Positions 54,815-63,292 of a stretch of DNA of 64,000 nt are shown here, piece by piece. How positions within the stretch are numbered: position 1 is the first letter of the stretch; each line of letters begins with the position of its first letter. Below the pieces are notes generated by a model that was not told where the DNA came from, ran no database searches, and worked only from the letters and a program-made list of their open reading frames with translations. The position numbers were made by a program, and so were the translations under genes. Source of the stretch: CAVQMC01 sp963713505 (GTDB lineage: Bacteria > Bacteroidota > Ignavibacteria > Ignavibacteriales > Ignavibacteriaceae); the NCBI GenBank assembly GCA_963713505.1, contig CAVQMC010000022.1, forward strand, positions 242,170 through 306,169, in the 5' to 3' direction.

Positions 54815-57464
54815 TTACTTCAGCAGCACCATTTTCTTAGAACTGATAAAGCTGCCTATTTGAATTCTTAAAATATACATTCCGCTGGCAAGTTTATCGG
54901 CATTATAATTTATTGAATGCTTGCCCGCTTGAATATTAGTATTAACTAATGTTCCGACCTCTTTACCCAAAACATTAAAAATCTTGAGTGAAACAAATCC
55001 GCTCGTTGGCTGCTGCCAGCTGATTACAGTTGAATTATTAAAAGGATTAGGGTAGCATTCATTAAGAACAAACTGATTTGGTGTGCTGATATCGGCATTA
55101 ACCTCCGGAGAATATTCAAAACTGCCGTCGATATCTATTTGTTTCAATCTGTAAGTATATTTACCGGGAGTACTAAGATTATCTTCATAATTGTAATTAT
55201 GTTCTATGTTTGAATTGCCGTTACCAGTTACGAAACCTAATTTTACTGTAATTACCATTCTCAAATTTTCTTTCAATATCAAAACCGTAATTTTTTACTT
55301 CTGTTGCTGTATGCCATTTAAGTGTTACATTATTGCCGGCAACTGCTGCAGTAAATGAAGTAAGTTCAACAGGAAGAATAACTGTATGACTTCCTAATCC
55401 GTCAAATGTATCTATAGGATAACCATCCCATTCCACGGAAGGATCGAATGCATCATTAGGATTTGTATCGCCCTGTAAGATATTTTGTTTTCTTCTCAAT
55501 GTATTATCTGCAGTTGAAGTAAGACCAGTACCCCAGTTGAGAACCCGGATCGAAACCAATTTGACCAATTACATCAAGAATTGTTGTACCTTTATAAAGT
55601 ACAACTGCATCATCACCATTAAAAAAACTTGCATGTACTAGTTTGATTCTGTTACAGCTAAAATGGCTGGATCAGCTTGATCATCAGCTACAACATAAAC
55701 ATCTCCCTGAACCAACCGAACCAGTAAAGGAATATCAGTTCCTGAAGTTGTAGCACCATTAAAATAAAATGAAAGAGATTATAACCTCCGGCTGCTAAAT
55801 CTATTGTATTATTTGTTCCATTAAAAATTTCAATCGCTTTATTATTACTAGAGCCTTCCACATACTCACTTATAAATAAATCACTTAAATTACTTCCTCC
55901 GGGAGAAGTAGTTTGTACTGTAATCTGAGGAACAGTACCATCCGTTTTATAATTATTCTGACCGGCTGTGCCGTTATATGGGTATATCTTGAAATAATAA
56001 TCAGTGCCGGATGATAAATTGCTGAAAGTATAGCTGTCGGCACCGCTGTAAGGAACATTTACAATAGCATTTCCATCGGAAAGATCAGGATCATCACATA
56101 TTCGATTCCATCAGAGGATAACTGAAATCGCCACGATTATTTGCATAAATAAGATAAGCTGAAGGAGGCTGGTACCCGGCAACAGCATCTGTCCATGTAA
56201 TCTGAATTGAAGTATTATCAACAGTACCTGAAGCAAAATTTGTAACATGATTCGTAGGTTCAGGTGCAATGAATCCAATTAAATGGCACACTTGACTCGC
56301 GGAAAAGTGCCGTCAATTTTATAATTAGTAAGAGAACCCGAACCGTTATATGAAAAATAGTACCGTAATAAATCTGTCTGATCCGATAAACCGGAAAGCT
56401 GATAACTATCCGGATCTGAGTATATGGAATATTTATAACCGCTTTTCCGTCGGAAATATCAGTATCAGTAGAATAAGATCTCACCATCTATCGGAATAAA
56501 ATAATTATCCTTATCATAAACCAGAAGCAGATAACCGGAAGGACTTTGAGTACCTGGAACTGCATCCGTCCAGCTGAAAGTTACTGAAGAAGAATTTGCT
56601 GAAGCACTGAAATTAGTTGGATAATTAGTCGGCTCAACAGCATAAGTAGGATTTAATTTCGTAAGATCATTAAAATTTATATAGTTAACATATTCCGGGT
56701 GATCGACAAAAGGATTTCTGTTCTGCTGAATAGACTGAATATAATTATTTCTATCGACTTCCCATTTATCAGGAGGATCCTGCTTATTCCATTCAAGCAG
56801 AGTTGCAAGATCTTCCGGACCTTCACTTAAGGAGGGAAGACTGTGTATTATTCAGCCAGTTAAAAGTCCAGTCATACCGGAAGTACCATCATATTTAACT
56901 GACATATATAAAAGTGCTCTGGCTGCATCTCCTTTATGTTCATCTCTCGGTTCATAAACCAAATTTCCATTTGAATCTGTACCGTATGTTGCCTCCAAGA
57001 AATGTGCTGATTACTGATGCAACATTACCGAGCGGATGATTACTTCTTACACCATTTGCATCATTTTGATTAGAAGGGAAAAGATGATACTGATCAGAAT
57101 ATTCCGGTAAAGAAGTAGATGGATAACCCGGCTGCCAGCTATAACACCAGGTATGTTCTCTACTCATTATAGTCCATGCAAAGGTACCCCAATAAATATA
57201 TTCATAATGAGAATAGACGCCGAAAACTGATCTAGTCCCATTATGATTATCTATTGATGCAAAATTTGCAATATTGGTTTCATCGAACTGATCATAGCTA
57301 ATTGAGGTATAAGGATTTCTGATTCTTGTTTCCAAATCAGAAATAAAAGTTGATGCCGTGGGATCTATACTATCATAGTAAGATCCGGCCTGACCGAAGA
57401 GTAAATCTGCGGACGAAAATAAAATAAGAACAAGAAGAAAAAGAGAAACAGTAAAATTACGCAT
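54815..57464 (-). pseudogene. T9SS-exported endonuclease I with FN3/lamin-tail domains, frame-broken
   Basis: One 2.65-kb gene is split over several frames. The N-terminal frame (57464-56952) has a signal peptide and the endonuclease I signature SREHTWCYSW, SDQYHLFPSNQNDANG, VRSNHPLG. Later pieces show fibronectin-like modules (ITWTDAVAGYQPPSAYLIYA), a lamin-tail-like stretch (FNGDDAVVLYKGTTILDVIG), then VELTSFTAAVAGNNVTLKWH. The end (55282-54815) is a T9SS sorting domain (NECYPNPFNNST ... KKMVLLK). It would be a secreted nuclease. Indels are frequent, so either decay or poor sequence quality explains it. Confidence 0.75.
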
Positions 57465-57641
57465 AGCAGCCCCGTAAACAGTGATTCTGAAATAGAAAAT
57501 ATTTTAAAAGAATAATCTTTAGCAAGAAGATATAAGCAAATTACAAAATAGCTCAATTTTTATAAAGCAGCTGAATGATTTTTACAAATTAATAATATAT
57601 AGAAACAGAATTATAGATTTAATGTATTATTTTGATAAATA

Positions 57642-57740
57642 AAAAACCCGCACTGGGGCAGCGCGGGTTCTAAGTTCTTTCATCCATCAGAGGCTATGGG
57701 GGAAACCGCTGAACGAACTCGCCATGAAAATAAAACCTCA
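57642..57740 (-). ncRNA. Structured GC-rich leader or small RNA with terminator
   Basis: In an AT-rich gap, the minus strand carries outer pairings GAGG/CCTC and CATGG/CCATAG around 57686-57735. It ends with the intrinsic terminator AACCCGC/GCGGGTT (57648-57669) and a T run. It lies about 180 bases upstream of the endonuclease gene on the same strand, so it could be an attenuating leader or a free-standing RNA. No known riboswitch class is recognised. Confidence 0.35.
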
Positions 57741-57789
57741 TTTTATAAATAGCAACTATTTTAAAAAAATGGCATTATTCTACCATAAC

Positions 57790-57829
57790 TTATTGCTAAA
57801 AAAAATATAATAGTTTATTTTAGCAATAA
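57790..57829. repeat. Perfect 12-bp inverted repeat
   Basis: TTATTGCTAAAA (57790-57801) and TTTTAGCAATAA (57818-57829) are exact reverse complements, separated by 16 A/T-rich bases. Possibly a weak bidirectional terminator at the left edge of the cassette-like region. Confidence 0.6.
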
Positions 57830-57874
57830 TATGAACAGCGGAAAATAGGAAAATGGGTCTATGTCAAATCCAAA

Positions 57875-57981
57875 GATAACCTATGGGCGGAGCAAGTCTT
57901 GAAATACAAATCCAATTAAAAAAATAAACTTTCCTCTAAATACAGATAAATAAATATTATTCTAAATCCGGATAGGTTATC
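57875..57981. repeat. 10-bp inverted repeat flanking 87 bases
   Basis: GATAACCTAT (57875-57884) and ATAGGTTATC (57972-57981) are exact complements. Each lies near a GGGCGGAGC sequence (57885-57893; 58000-58008). The second is followed by GATGTTAGTAC at 58021-58031, just before the first + strand gene. The remaining 57465-58052 gap has no gene. Confidence 0.5.
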
Positions 57982-58052
57982 GCTTCATTGTGAGTGATGG
58001 GGCGGAGCTGTGGGAGAGTGGATGTTAGTACAAAGGCATCCATTTAAAAATT

Positions 58053-58364
58053 ATGAATAAAAGAAAATTAGAAAGTAAAAAACAATTGGTAAAAAGATCA
58101 CCATTTGAGGCAACTTTAATTTTATTTAAATCGCTGACTGAAATTGCTGGAGCTACTTTAAGTTTAGTAATATACGCATATATAATTGGTTGGATACAAG
58201 CTACAGCCTATTTCAAAAATGTTGGAGCAGAATGGATAAGAAATGATTTAAGTACATTATCTATCTTAAGTTATAGCTGGATACCAATTGTTGGTATCCT
58301 GGTTATATTATACACAATTTTAAATGAAAGCAATGAAAATAGAGAAATAAAATTAAAGAAATAA
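58053..58364 (+). CDS. Hypothetical membrane protein, 103 residues
   Basis: This is a small protein with a basic N-terminus and two membrane segments (about 32-52, TLSLVIYAYIIGWIQATAYF; and 71-90, LSYSWIPIVGILVILYTILN). No family is recognised. It is 2 bases from the next gene, so they form a two-gene unit inside the cassette-like region. Composition is much more AT-rich than the core genes. Confidence 0.55.
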   Translation: MNKRKLESKKQLVKRSPFEATLILFKSLTEIAGATLSLVIYAYIIGWIQATAYFKNVGAEWIRNDLSTLSILSYSWIPIVGILVILYTILNESNENREIKLKK

Positions 58365-58366
58365 GA

Positions 58367-58828
58367 ATGGTTTTTAAGTATGGATTCTTTCTTATAATAA
58401 TTTTATTGATTTTTTTAATGATCATTGAACTCTTAAAAAATACACTTTTTGAAAAAATAACACTTATTACATTAATACTGGCTTATTTAATATATACAGG
58501 ATTTGCCTTGCAAGCTTTAATAATGACCTTCAGGACAGAAATTTTCAATGGGAAAAATAACAAATTCAATAATTTATATAATAGTGGCTTATGGATTATA
58601 TTTTGCGCCAATGAGACTTGGTGAATTAAATGCAAAATTAGATGTAGATAATTATACCTCAAAACTTTATAAAGTTGAATTGAAGGTTGACAATATTCTA
58701 AGAATCTAAGATTATTATATAATTACCAAGATTTATATTATTTAATTGAATTAGGTGATACATTAAAAGTACCTAAAATTTATATTAAAAATTATCAAGA
58801 CATAAGATATATATATAAAAGTAATTGA
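58367..58828 (+). CDS. Hypothetical membrane protein, frame-broken
   Basis: The start MVFKYGFFLIIILLIFLMII gives a membrane helix, with a second (ILAYLIYTGFALQALIM). Shifts near 58545 and 58705 connect to ITNSIIYIIVAYGLYFAP, GELNAKLDVDNYTSKLYKVE and YNYQDLYYLIELGDTLKVPK, ending at 58828. The joined protein of about 153 residues would have three helices and a soluble tail. Unknown function. The following 225 bases to 59053 are AT-rich without a gene. Confidence 0.5.
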
Positions 58829-59006
58829 TTTCATGATTATTATTTAATTAGATAATAAATATAATAAAGGTGCATAAATATATAAGATGAACATTTTAAA
58901 TTCGATCTTTAATATATATACTAAAGAAAGGTAATCACATTATTTGCAAAAATTCCAGCTTCATAAATAAAAAAAAGCAGTAGAAAATATTTTAATAAAA
59001 TTTGGT

Positions 59007-59021
59007 GTTTTAACATAACAC
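59007..59021 (+). repeat. 15-bp direct repeat at left edge of Kiwa-like unit
   Basis: GTTTTAACATAACAC is identical to 60704-60718. Both copies lie 30-35 bases before the start codon of the next gene. Confidence 0.7.
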
Positions 59022-59053
59022 GTAGTAAAGCTATTTTTATAAAAAGGGAGGTT

Positions 59054-59737
59054 ATGAATAAATTAACTTTATTTGCAAAATTGATCTTATTTTTAACTTC
59101 TTATATTCCTCTAGGTATGATTTTCATTATTATTGATTTTAATAAATTTTCAAAACCTTTTTTTCATAATCCATTTTTTTCATTTTCTCTAATGATATTT
59201 ATAGCATTATTGATAATATTTCTTATAATTTTCTTAAAGTATTTTAAAAAGAAATCTTCTCAAATTGAAATATTTCAAGTCATTAATGTAAATAATATGG
59301 ATGGTGAAATACTTGCTTATATTTTTACTTATATATTACCTTTCTTAGGATTTCCATCTGAGAAAATCATACCTATAGCAATATTTTTGTTAATTATTAT
59401 TGGAATTCTTTATATCAAAAGTGAGATGATTGGAATTAATCCAATCTTATCTTTAATTGGATATCATATAATTAAAATAGAAATAATAAAAAACGGTTGG
59501 AATAAATCAAAAGATATAGTATTGATTAGTAAAGAAGATTATTTCCAAGTAAAACATTCAGAAAATATATCAACTGTTCAAATAGAAAAAAGTTTGTATT
59601 TCCTAAAGGAGACACTAATGATTGATATTTATGATTTAAATGAATTATCCAAAAGTAAAGAAGTTAATATTGCAAATACAGCATTATACTTATTTGAGGA
59701 TAAAAACACTAAAAAAAACCCCATAGCAATTTATTGA
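59054..59737 (+). CDS. kwaA: Probable Kiwa membrane protein KwaA
   Basis: The 227-residue protein has four membrane segments (about 8-28, 41-64, 86-100, 104-122), with the pattern DGEILAYIFTYILPFLGF and GILYIKSEMIGINPILSLIG, then a cytoplasmic C-terminal domain. GGGAGG at 59045-59050 sets the ATG. The next gene has DUF4868 features, the hallmark of KwaB. In Kiwa, KwaA is the membrane component sensing phage infection. The identification rests on topology plus partner, so it is probable rather than certain. Confidence 0.55.
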   Translation: MNKLTLFAKLILFLTSYIPLGMIFIIIDFNKFSKPFFHNPFFSFSLMIFIALLIIFLIIFLKYFKKKSSQIEIFQVINVNNMDGEILAYIFTYILPFLGFPSEKIIPIAIFLLIIIGILYIKSEMIGINPILSLIGYHIIKIEIIKNGWNKSKDIVLISKEDYFQVKHSENISTVQIEKSLYFLKETLMIDIYDLNELSKSKEVNIANTALYLFEDKNTKKNPIAIY

Positions 59738-60606
59738 TTGAATATTGGTGAAAAAATAGTAAATAAAATTCGTACAATTTCACTTCAGTATTTCGATGAT
59801 TTGCAAAAAAACATTTAAAGATGAAAATCTTATTGAAATACCACTTTACAATCCTGATAAAACTCAAACAGTATTCAAAATTGATTCGAATGAATTTAGA
59901 AAATTATCCAAAAATATTGGAGTATTTGACAAGTGAAAAACCTTGTAAAACATATAATAAAGAAGAGGTACGAGAAGAGAAAATTAAATCTTGGGTGGTT
60001 CGATTAGAATATATCTCTAATAATATAACTGAACAAATATTTTTCTTTCAAAAATTTCAGCCATCAAAAATGTTGGCTCAAATTTTATGACATTATTTGA
60101 AGAAAATAAAAAATTTAAAATGCTTGAGGGGAATATTCTTAATATTAACTTTTCTATGGATTTCCTTTATTTCAAAAACACATTTATAGTCTCAAAAATG
60201 TCAGCTTTTGAAAGAACTTTCGGTTTTCACGAATATTATAGAAAAGGTGCTACAGATTTAGTAAAGATTTTATCTGAGAGAAAAGCTACTGGATTTGATT
60301 GCAAATAATATTTCAAAACCCAGATGAAGTAAATTTAAAAATAGACTCAAATACACGTTTAGCGCATAAATTATTTTCTGCTTATAAAAATGAATATTAT
60401 AAGAATATTTATTACAACAAATTGGTAGCCCTTAATCATAAATATCAATTTAATCTTAGTCTAGATGATTCTTCTAAGAATGGTTGGTTGACAACAAAAC
60501 AGATTTGAAAATTGTCTCAAGAGTACTAAATGATGATTATGAAATATCCCAAATAACAGATTTAGAATATTTAGTAGATTCTAAAGAAATTGCAAAAACT
60601 ATTTAA
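59738..60606 (+). pseudogene. kwaB: Probable KwaB (DUF4868), frame-broken
   Basis: Joined frames read NIGEKIVNKIRTISLQYFDD, ENLIEIPLYNPDKTQTVFKI, SWVVRLEYISNNITEQIFFF with QKFQPSKML, then MDFLYFKNTFIVSKMSAFER, DSSKNGWLTTK and IVSRVLNDDYEISQITDLEY with LVDSKEIAK. This order (beta-rich FxKFxPSK segment, DFL..N..I....FE, then LNDDYxxSxxTxxxYxVDSK) is that of DUF4868/KwaB. In Kiwa, KwaB binds DNA and blocks phage replication. At least four shifts occur in 870 bases; sequencing error or decay are both possible. Confidence 0.55.
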
Positions 60607-60615
60607 GTACCTCAA

Positions 60616-60687
60616 TAAGCAAAAACAAAAAGTCAAAAGAATAAAACAAACCGATAACAAAGAAAAAATTAAAATTAAGAGCTCTTT
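60616..60687 (+). repeat. Post-stop repeat, copy 1
   Basis: This repeat starts about 10 bases after the kwaB stop and matches 61495-61561. It includes 24 identical bases (60655-60678 against 61528-61551) and further similarity upstream (TAAGCAAAAAC, ATAAAACAA). Confidence 0.75.
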
Positions 60688-60703
60688 GAATCTGGATATT
60701 TGA

Positions 60704-60718
60704 GTTTTAACATAACAC
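60704..60718 (+). repeat. 15-bp direct repeat at right edge of Kiwa-like unit
   Basis: GTTTTAACATAACAC, the same as 59007-59021. The two copies delimit a 1.7-kb unit holding kwaA and kwaB. Confidence 0.7.
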
Positions 60719-60750
60719 ACCATTAGGCAGTGTAAATTGAAGGTTATAAA

Positions 60751-61072
60751 ATGAGAAAATTTACAATCATTATTTTTCTTCTATTTAATGTGGCGTTTAT
60801 TGGTTGTGAAGATAAAAAATATGAAGAAAGAATTGCAAAATTGGAATATCAGTTGAAAACTATTCGTGAAAAATTAGATTATGTAAAGTCTTCTGCACAA
60901 TGACCTTGAGTTAGCGGTTGACCAACTCAACAATGAAGTTAGCGATTTTTCATATGAAGATTGGCAATGGAATGTCCCTGATGTAGAATCAGCTGCAAGT
61001 GATGTAGAATCAGCTTTTTACGATTTACAAAGTAACATAAATGAATTGGAAAATGAATTAAATGGATATTAA
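60751..61072 (+). CDS. Small hypothetical lipoprotein (one-base frameshift)
   Basis: ATG 60751 opens MRKFTIIIFLLFNVAFIGCE with a lipobox (FIGC), then a coiled-coil stretch YEERIAKLEYQLKTIREKLD. The frame breaks at about 60900. One base fewer joins DLELAVDQLNNEVSDFSYED and ends ELENELNGY, about 106 residues. The length, 322 bases, is one more than a multiple of three. Probably a surface coiled-coil protein of unknown role. Confidence 0.5.
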
Positions 61073-61117
61073 TTTTAATAAAATAAAATATGTTCAATAG
61101 AATTATGAAGAATTATT

Positions 61118-61473
61118 ATGAAAACATTTTTTACAGTATTTATGTTTCTCCGGTCTTTTATATCGCCAACATTTGCGCAATATACTGGAACTGGTTACAA
61201 ATAGTAAGACAACAAAAGTAAAAACTTATATCAAAAAAGATGGTACAGTTATAAAAGAACTCAGACGCACCAAAACTAATTCATATAATCTTGATAATTA
61301 TATAAGCTAAGAATAATTATAATCCTTACACTGGAAAAGTTGGCACAAAGTCATATAAAACTCCTAATAATTCTTTATATAAATCATTTTACAAATCGAC
61401 ATTGCCTAAGATCAAAACTAATAGCTCGTTTAGAATAAAATCTTATAAACCCAGGAAATACAAAATAAAATAG
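61118..61473 (+). CDS. Small secreted lysine/tyrosine-rich protein, two frameshifts
   Basis: ATG 61118 opens a signal peptide (MKTFFTVFMFLRSFISPTFA). The frame breaks near 61202 and 61310. Joined pieces are KTTKVKTYIKKDGTVIKELR and NNYNPYTGKVGTKSYKTPNN, with KIKTNSSFRIKSYKPRKYKI at the end, about 118 residues. The KxYIKKDGTxVK and GKVGTKSY pattern resembles small exported proteins found beside mobile cassettes. Function unknown. Confidence 0.45.
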
Positions 61474-61477
61474 CGAT

Positions 61478-61600
61478 ATGCCTAACATCTTTAGTAAGCA
61501 AAAACTCAAAGAAATAAAACAATCCGCTAACAAAGAAAAAATTAAAATTAATAGTATCTTTCGAACTAATTTAATAACTAATCTAAAAACAACTAAATAA
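61478..61600 (+). CDS. Possible 40-residue ORF over the post-stop repeat
   Basis: An open frame MPNIFSKQKLKEIKQSANKE continues to NLKTTK. Its middle is the repeat copy at 61495-61561, which keeps a similar frame in copy 1 (KQTDNKEKIKIKSS). No ribosome binding site is evident, and it begins inside GCCTAAC, a possible recombination box, so a coding role is doubtful. Confidence 0.2.
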   Translation: MPNIFSKQKLKEIKQSANKEKIKINSIFRTNLITNLKTTK

Positions 61601-61612
61601 AAAAGTTTTGCG

Positions 61613-61671
61613 GCAACCGGCTTGTGCGAGGAAACCCGCTTTCCGGCAGGACAAGGTTACAATCCGGTTGC
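61613..61671. repeat. Nested three-tier hairpin
   Basis: GCAACCGG (61613-61620) pairs with CCGGTTGC (61664-61671). Inside it CTTGT (61621-61625) pairs with ACAAG (61651-61655), and inside that GGAAA (61630-61634) with TTTCC (61640-61644). All three stems are perfect. It lies between the post-stop repeat and the attC-like 3' half. Confidence 0.65.
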
Positions 61672-61711
61672 AAAAAATTTGGCGTTTCAGTTTTATTTGT
61701 CTTTGTTGTGT

Positions 61712-61743
61712 TGGGGCGCCGGTTATTTGCAACCTCGTTATGC
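61712..61743 (+). other. attC-like 3' half-site before the hydrolase cassette
   Basis: GGGGCGCCGGTTATTTGC is followed by AACCTC and GTTATGC (61737-61743), matching the 3' half of the site at 63239-63272 (GGGGCGGCAAGTTATTTGCT... GTTATATGGC). The hydrolase start codon lies 15 bases further. A GCCTAAC box at 61480-61486, just past the previous gene's stop, could be the 5' end of the same site. Confidence 0.45.
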
Positions 61744-61757
61744 ATTTGGGGCTATCT

Positions 61758-63042
61758 ATGTTAAATTCAATTAAAATATCTACCATTGTAGTTGTAATTA
61801 TTTTAATCTCAAATATTTCCATAAATGGGCAATTGCCTTTCGAGGAAATCCCAGAAAATATTGGTATGTCTTCTGAACGATTAAATAGAATAAGTGTTGC
61901 TATAGAAGACTTTGTAAGCCAAAACAAAATAGCAGTGTTGTGGCTCTAGTAGCGAGACGTGGCAAAATTGTATATAAAAGCAACATTGGTTTAATGGATG
62001 TTGAAACTAATTCACCAATTGAATTTAATACAATTTTCCGTTTGGCATCAATGACAAGCCAATAGTTCAGCGTGGGGCAATGGTATTATATGAAAAAGGT
62101 CTTTTTCAATTAGATGATCCAGTTTCAAAGTACATTTCCTGAATTCAAAAACTTAAAAGTTTTACTCTGGAGAAAAAGATAAAGTTAGTAAAATTCCAAA
62201 TAGGGAGATGACGATACAAGACCTTCTAAGACACCTTTGCAGGACTTTACATATGGGTCTGATGATAATTATGTTGACAGTTTATTTAGAGACATCAAAA
62301 TATGGGATGAAAAAAAATCACTTAAAAATATGATTGAAAAATTAGCCCAAATTCCCTTACTATTTAACCTGGAGAAAAATGGAATTACAGTCTATCAACT
62401 GATGTACTTGGTTATTGCATTGAAGTGATTTCTGGAAAATCATTAGATGAGTTTTTGAGTGAAAATATCTTTCAGCCGCTGAAACGGAAGACACTGGATT
62501 TTTTATTCCAAAGGAAAAGTTAAAAATCGATTAATCACTTTATATCAAATGTCAGAAGGATGGAATACTAATGCCAGATACTAGCGATAATAAATTAGAA
62601 TATTAAAAAAACCTAATCTGTTATCGGGTGGAGGGGGACTTTTATCAACAATTTATGATTATTTACTTTTTTCGCAAATGTTACTTAATAAGGGGAGATT
62701 TAACGGAACTCGAATACTGATCTTAAAACAGTAGAATTAATGTGTATGAATAATGTCCCAAACATTGCTGGTTATGCCAATTGGTATGAATTATCCACCC
62801 GCTAACTTCTTAGTTGCTGGACACGGTTTTGGTCTTGGTTTTCTAGTGTTCTTACAAATAAAATTGAGGCTGGTTCATTAGGAAATATTGGGCATTTGGA
62901 TGGTTTGGTGTTTATGACACCTATTTTTTATTGATCCAAAAGAAGAACTAATCGGTATTTTAATGACACAATTCAGCCATTGCCTTTATATCCTTTAGCT
63001 AGAGAATTTCAAGTTTTAATGTATCAAGCTATAATTAATTAA
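61758..63042 (+). pseudogene. S12-family beta-lactamase-like serine hydrolase, frame-broken
   Basis: The start MLNSIKISTIVVVIILISNI is a signal peptide, followed by ENIGMSSERLNRISVAIEDF. Further frames give VARRGKIVYKSNIGLMDVET, FRLASMT with the SxxK lysine codon hit by an indel, REMTIQDLLRH, STDVLGYCIEVISGKSLDEF, LSGGGGLLSTIYDYLLFSQM, GFGLGFLV and a late HLDGLVF. The order is that of EstB/class C-like S12 hydrolases. Both missing and extra bases occur. It need not confer resistance; an esterase or peptidase role is equally likely. Confidence 0.65.
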
Positions 63043-63048
63043 AAAAAA

Positions 63049-63272
63049 TGCATAACAACAAATCAACTTGACCGCCTTTCTTGTTAGGCGGAAATTTGAA
63101 AAATTGGCATTGAAAGGTTAACTTGAGTTTTTTGTTAAGGGGAATAAGTTCAGAAAATTAAGTCGCAGTTTTTGTAAATAAAATTAAAAACTGCTCCGGT
63201 AATTTTACCATTCGTAATTTAATAAAATTGTAATTATGGGGCGGCAAGTTATTTGCTACGCCGTTATATGGC
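63049..63272 (+). other. attC-like recombination site
   Basis: TGCATAAC (63049-63056) follows the hydrolase stop by 6 bases, and GTTATATGGC (63263-63272) ends the site. AAATCAACTTGACCGCC (63060-63076) pairs with GGCGGCAAGTTATTT except for two unpaired bases, the C after AAAT and the A after CTTG. Such bulges in one arm, with R-like ATAAC/GTTAT ends and L-like inner arms, are the architecture of integron attC sites. The 224-base length is at the long end, and a GCAGTTTTT/AAAAACTGC hairpin lies inside. Confidence 0.5.
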
Positions 63273-63292
63273 ATAAAGAAGTGAGGTAATCT

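Noticed and set aside
57875..57981. 10-bp inverted repeat as a full attC site
   Set aside because: The ends pair perfectly but no inner paired arms are found, so it is listed only as a repeat.
61583..61949. Open frames on both strands across 61583-61949
   Set aside because: They run through the nested hairpin and junction. Only the part from 61758 + has a signal peptide and protein similarity (hydrolase N-terminus).
62237..62428. 63-codon open frame
   Set aside because: It is an internal fragment of the frame-broken S12 hydrolase, not a separate gene.
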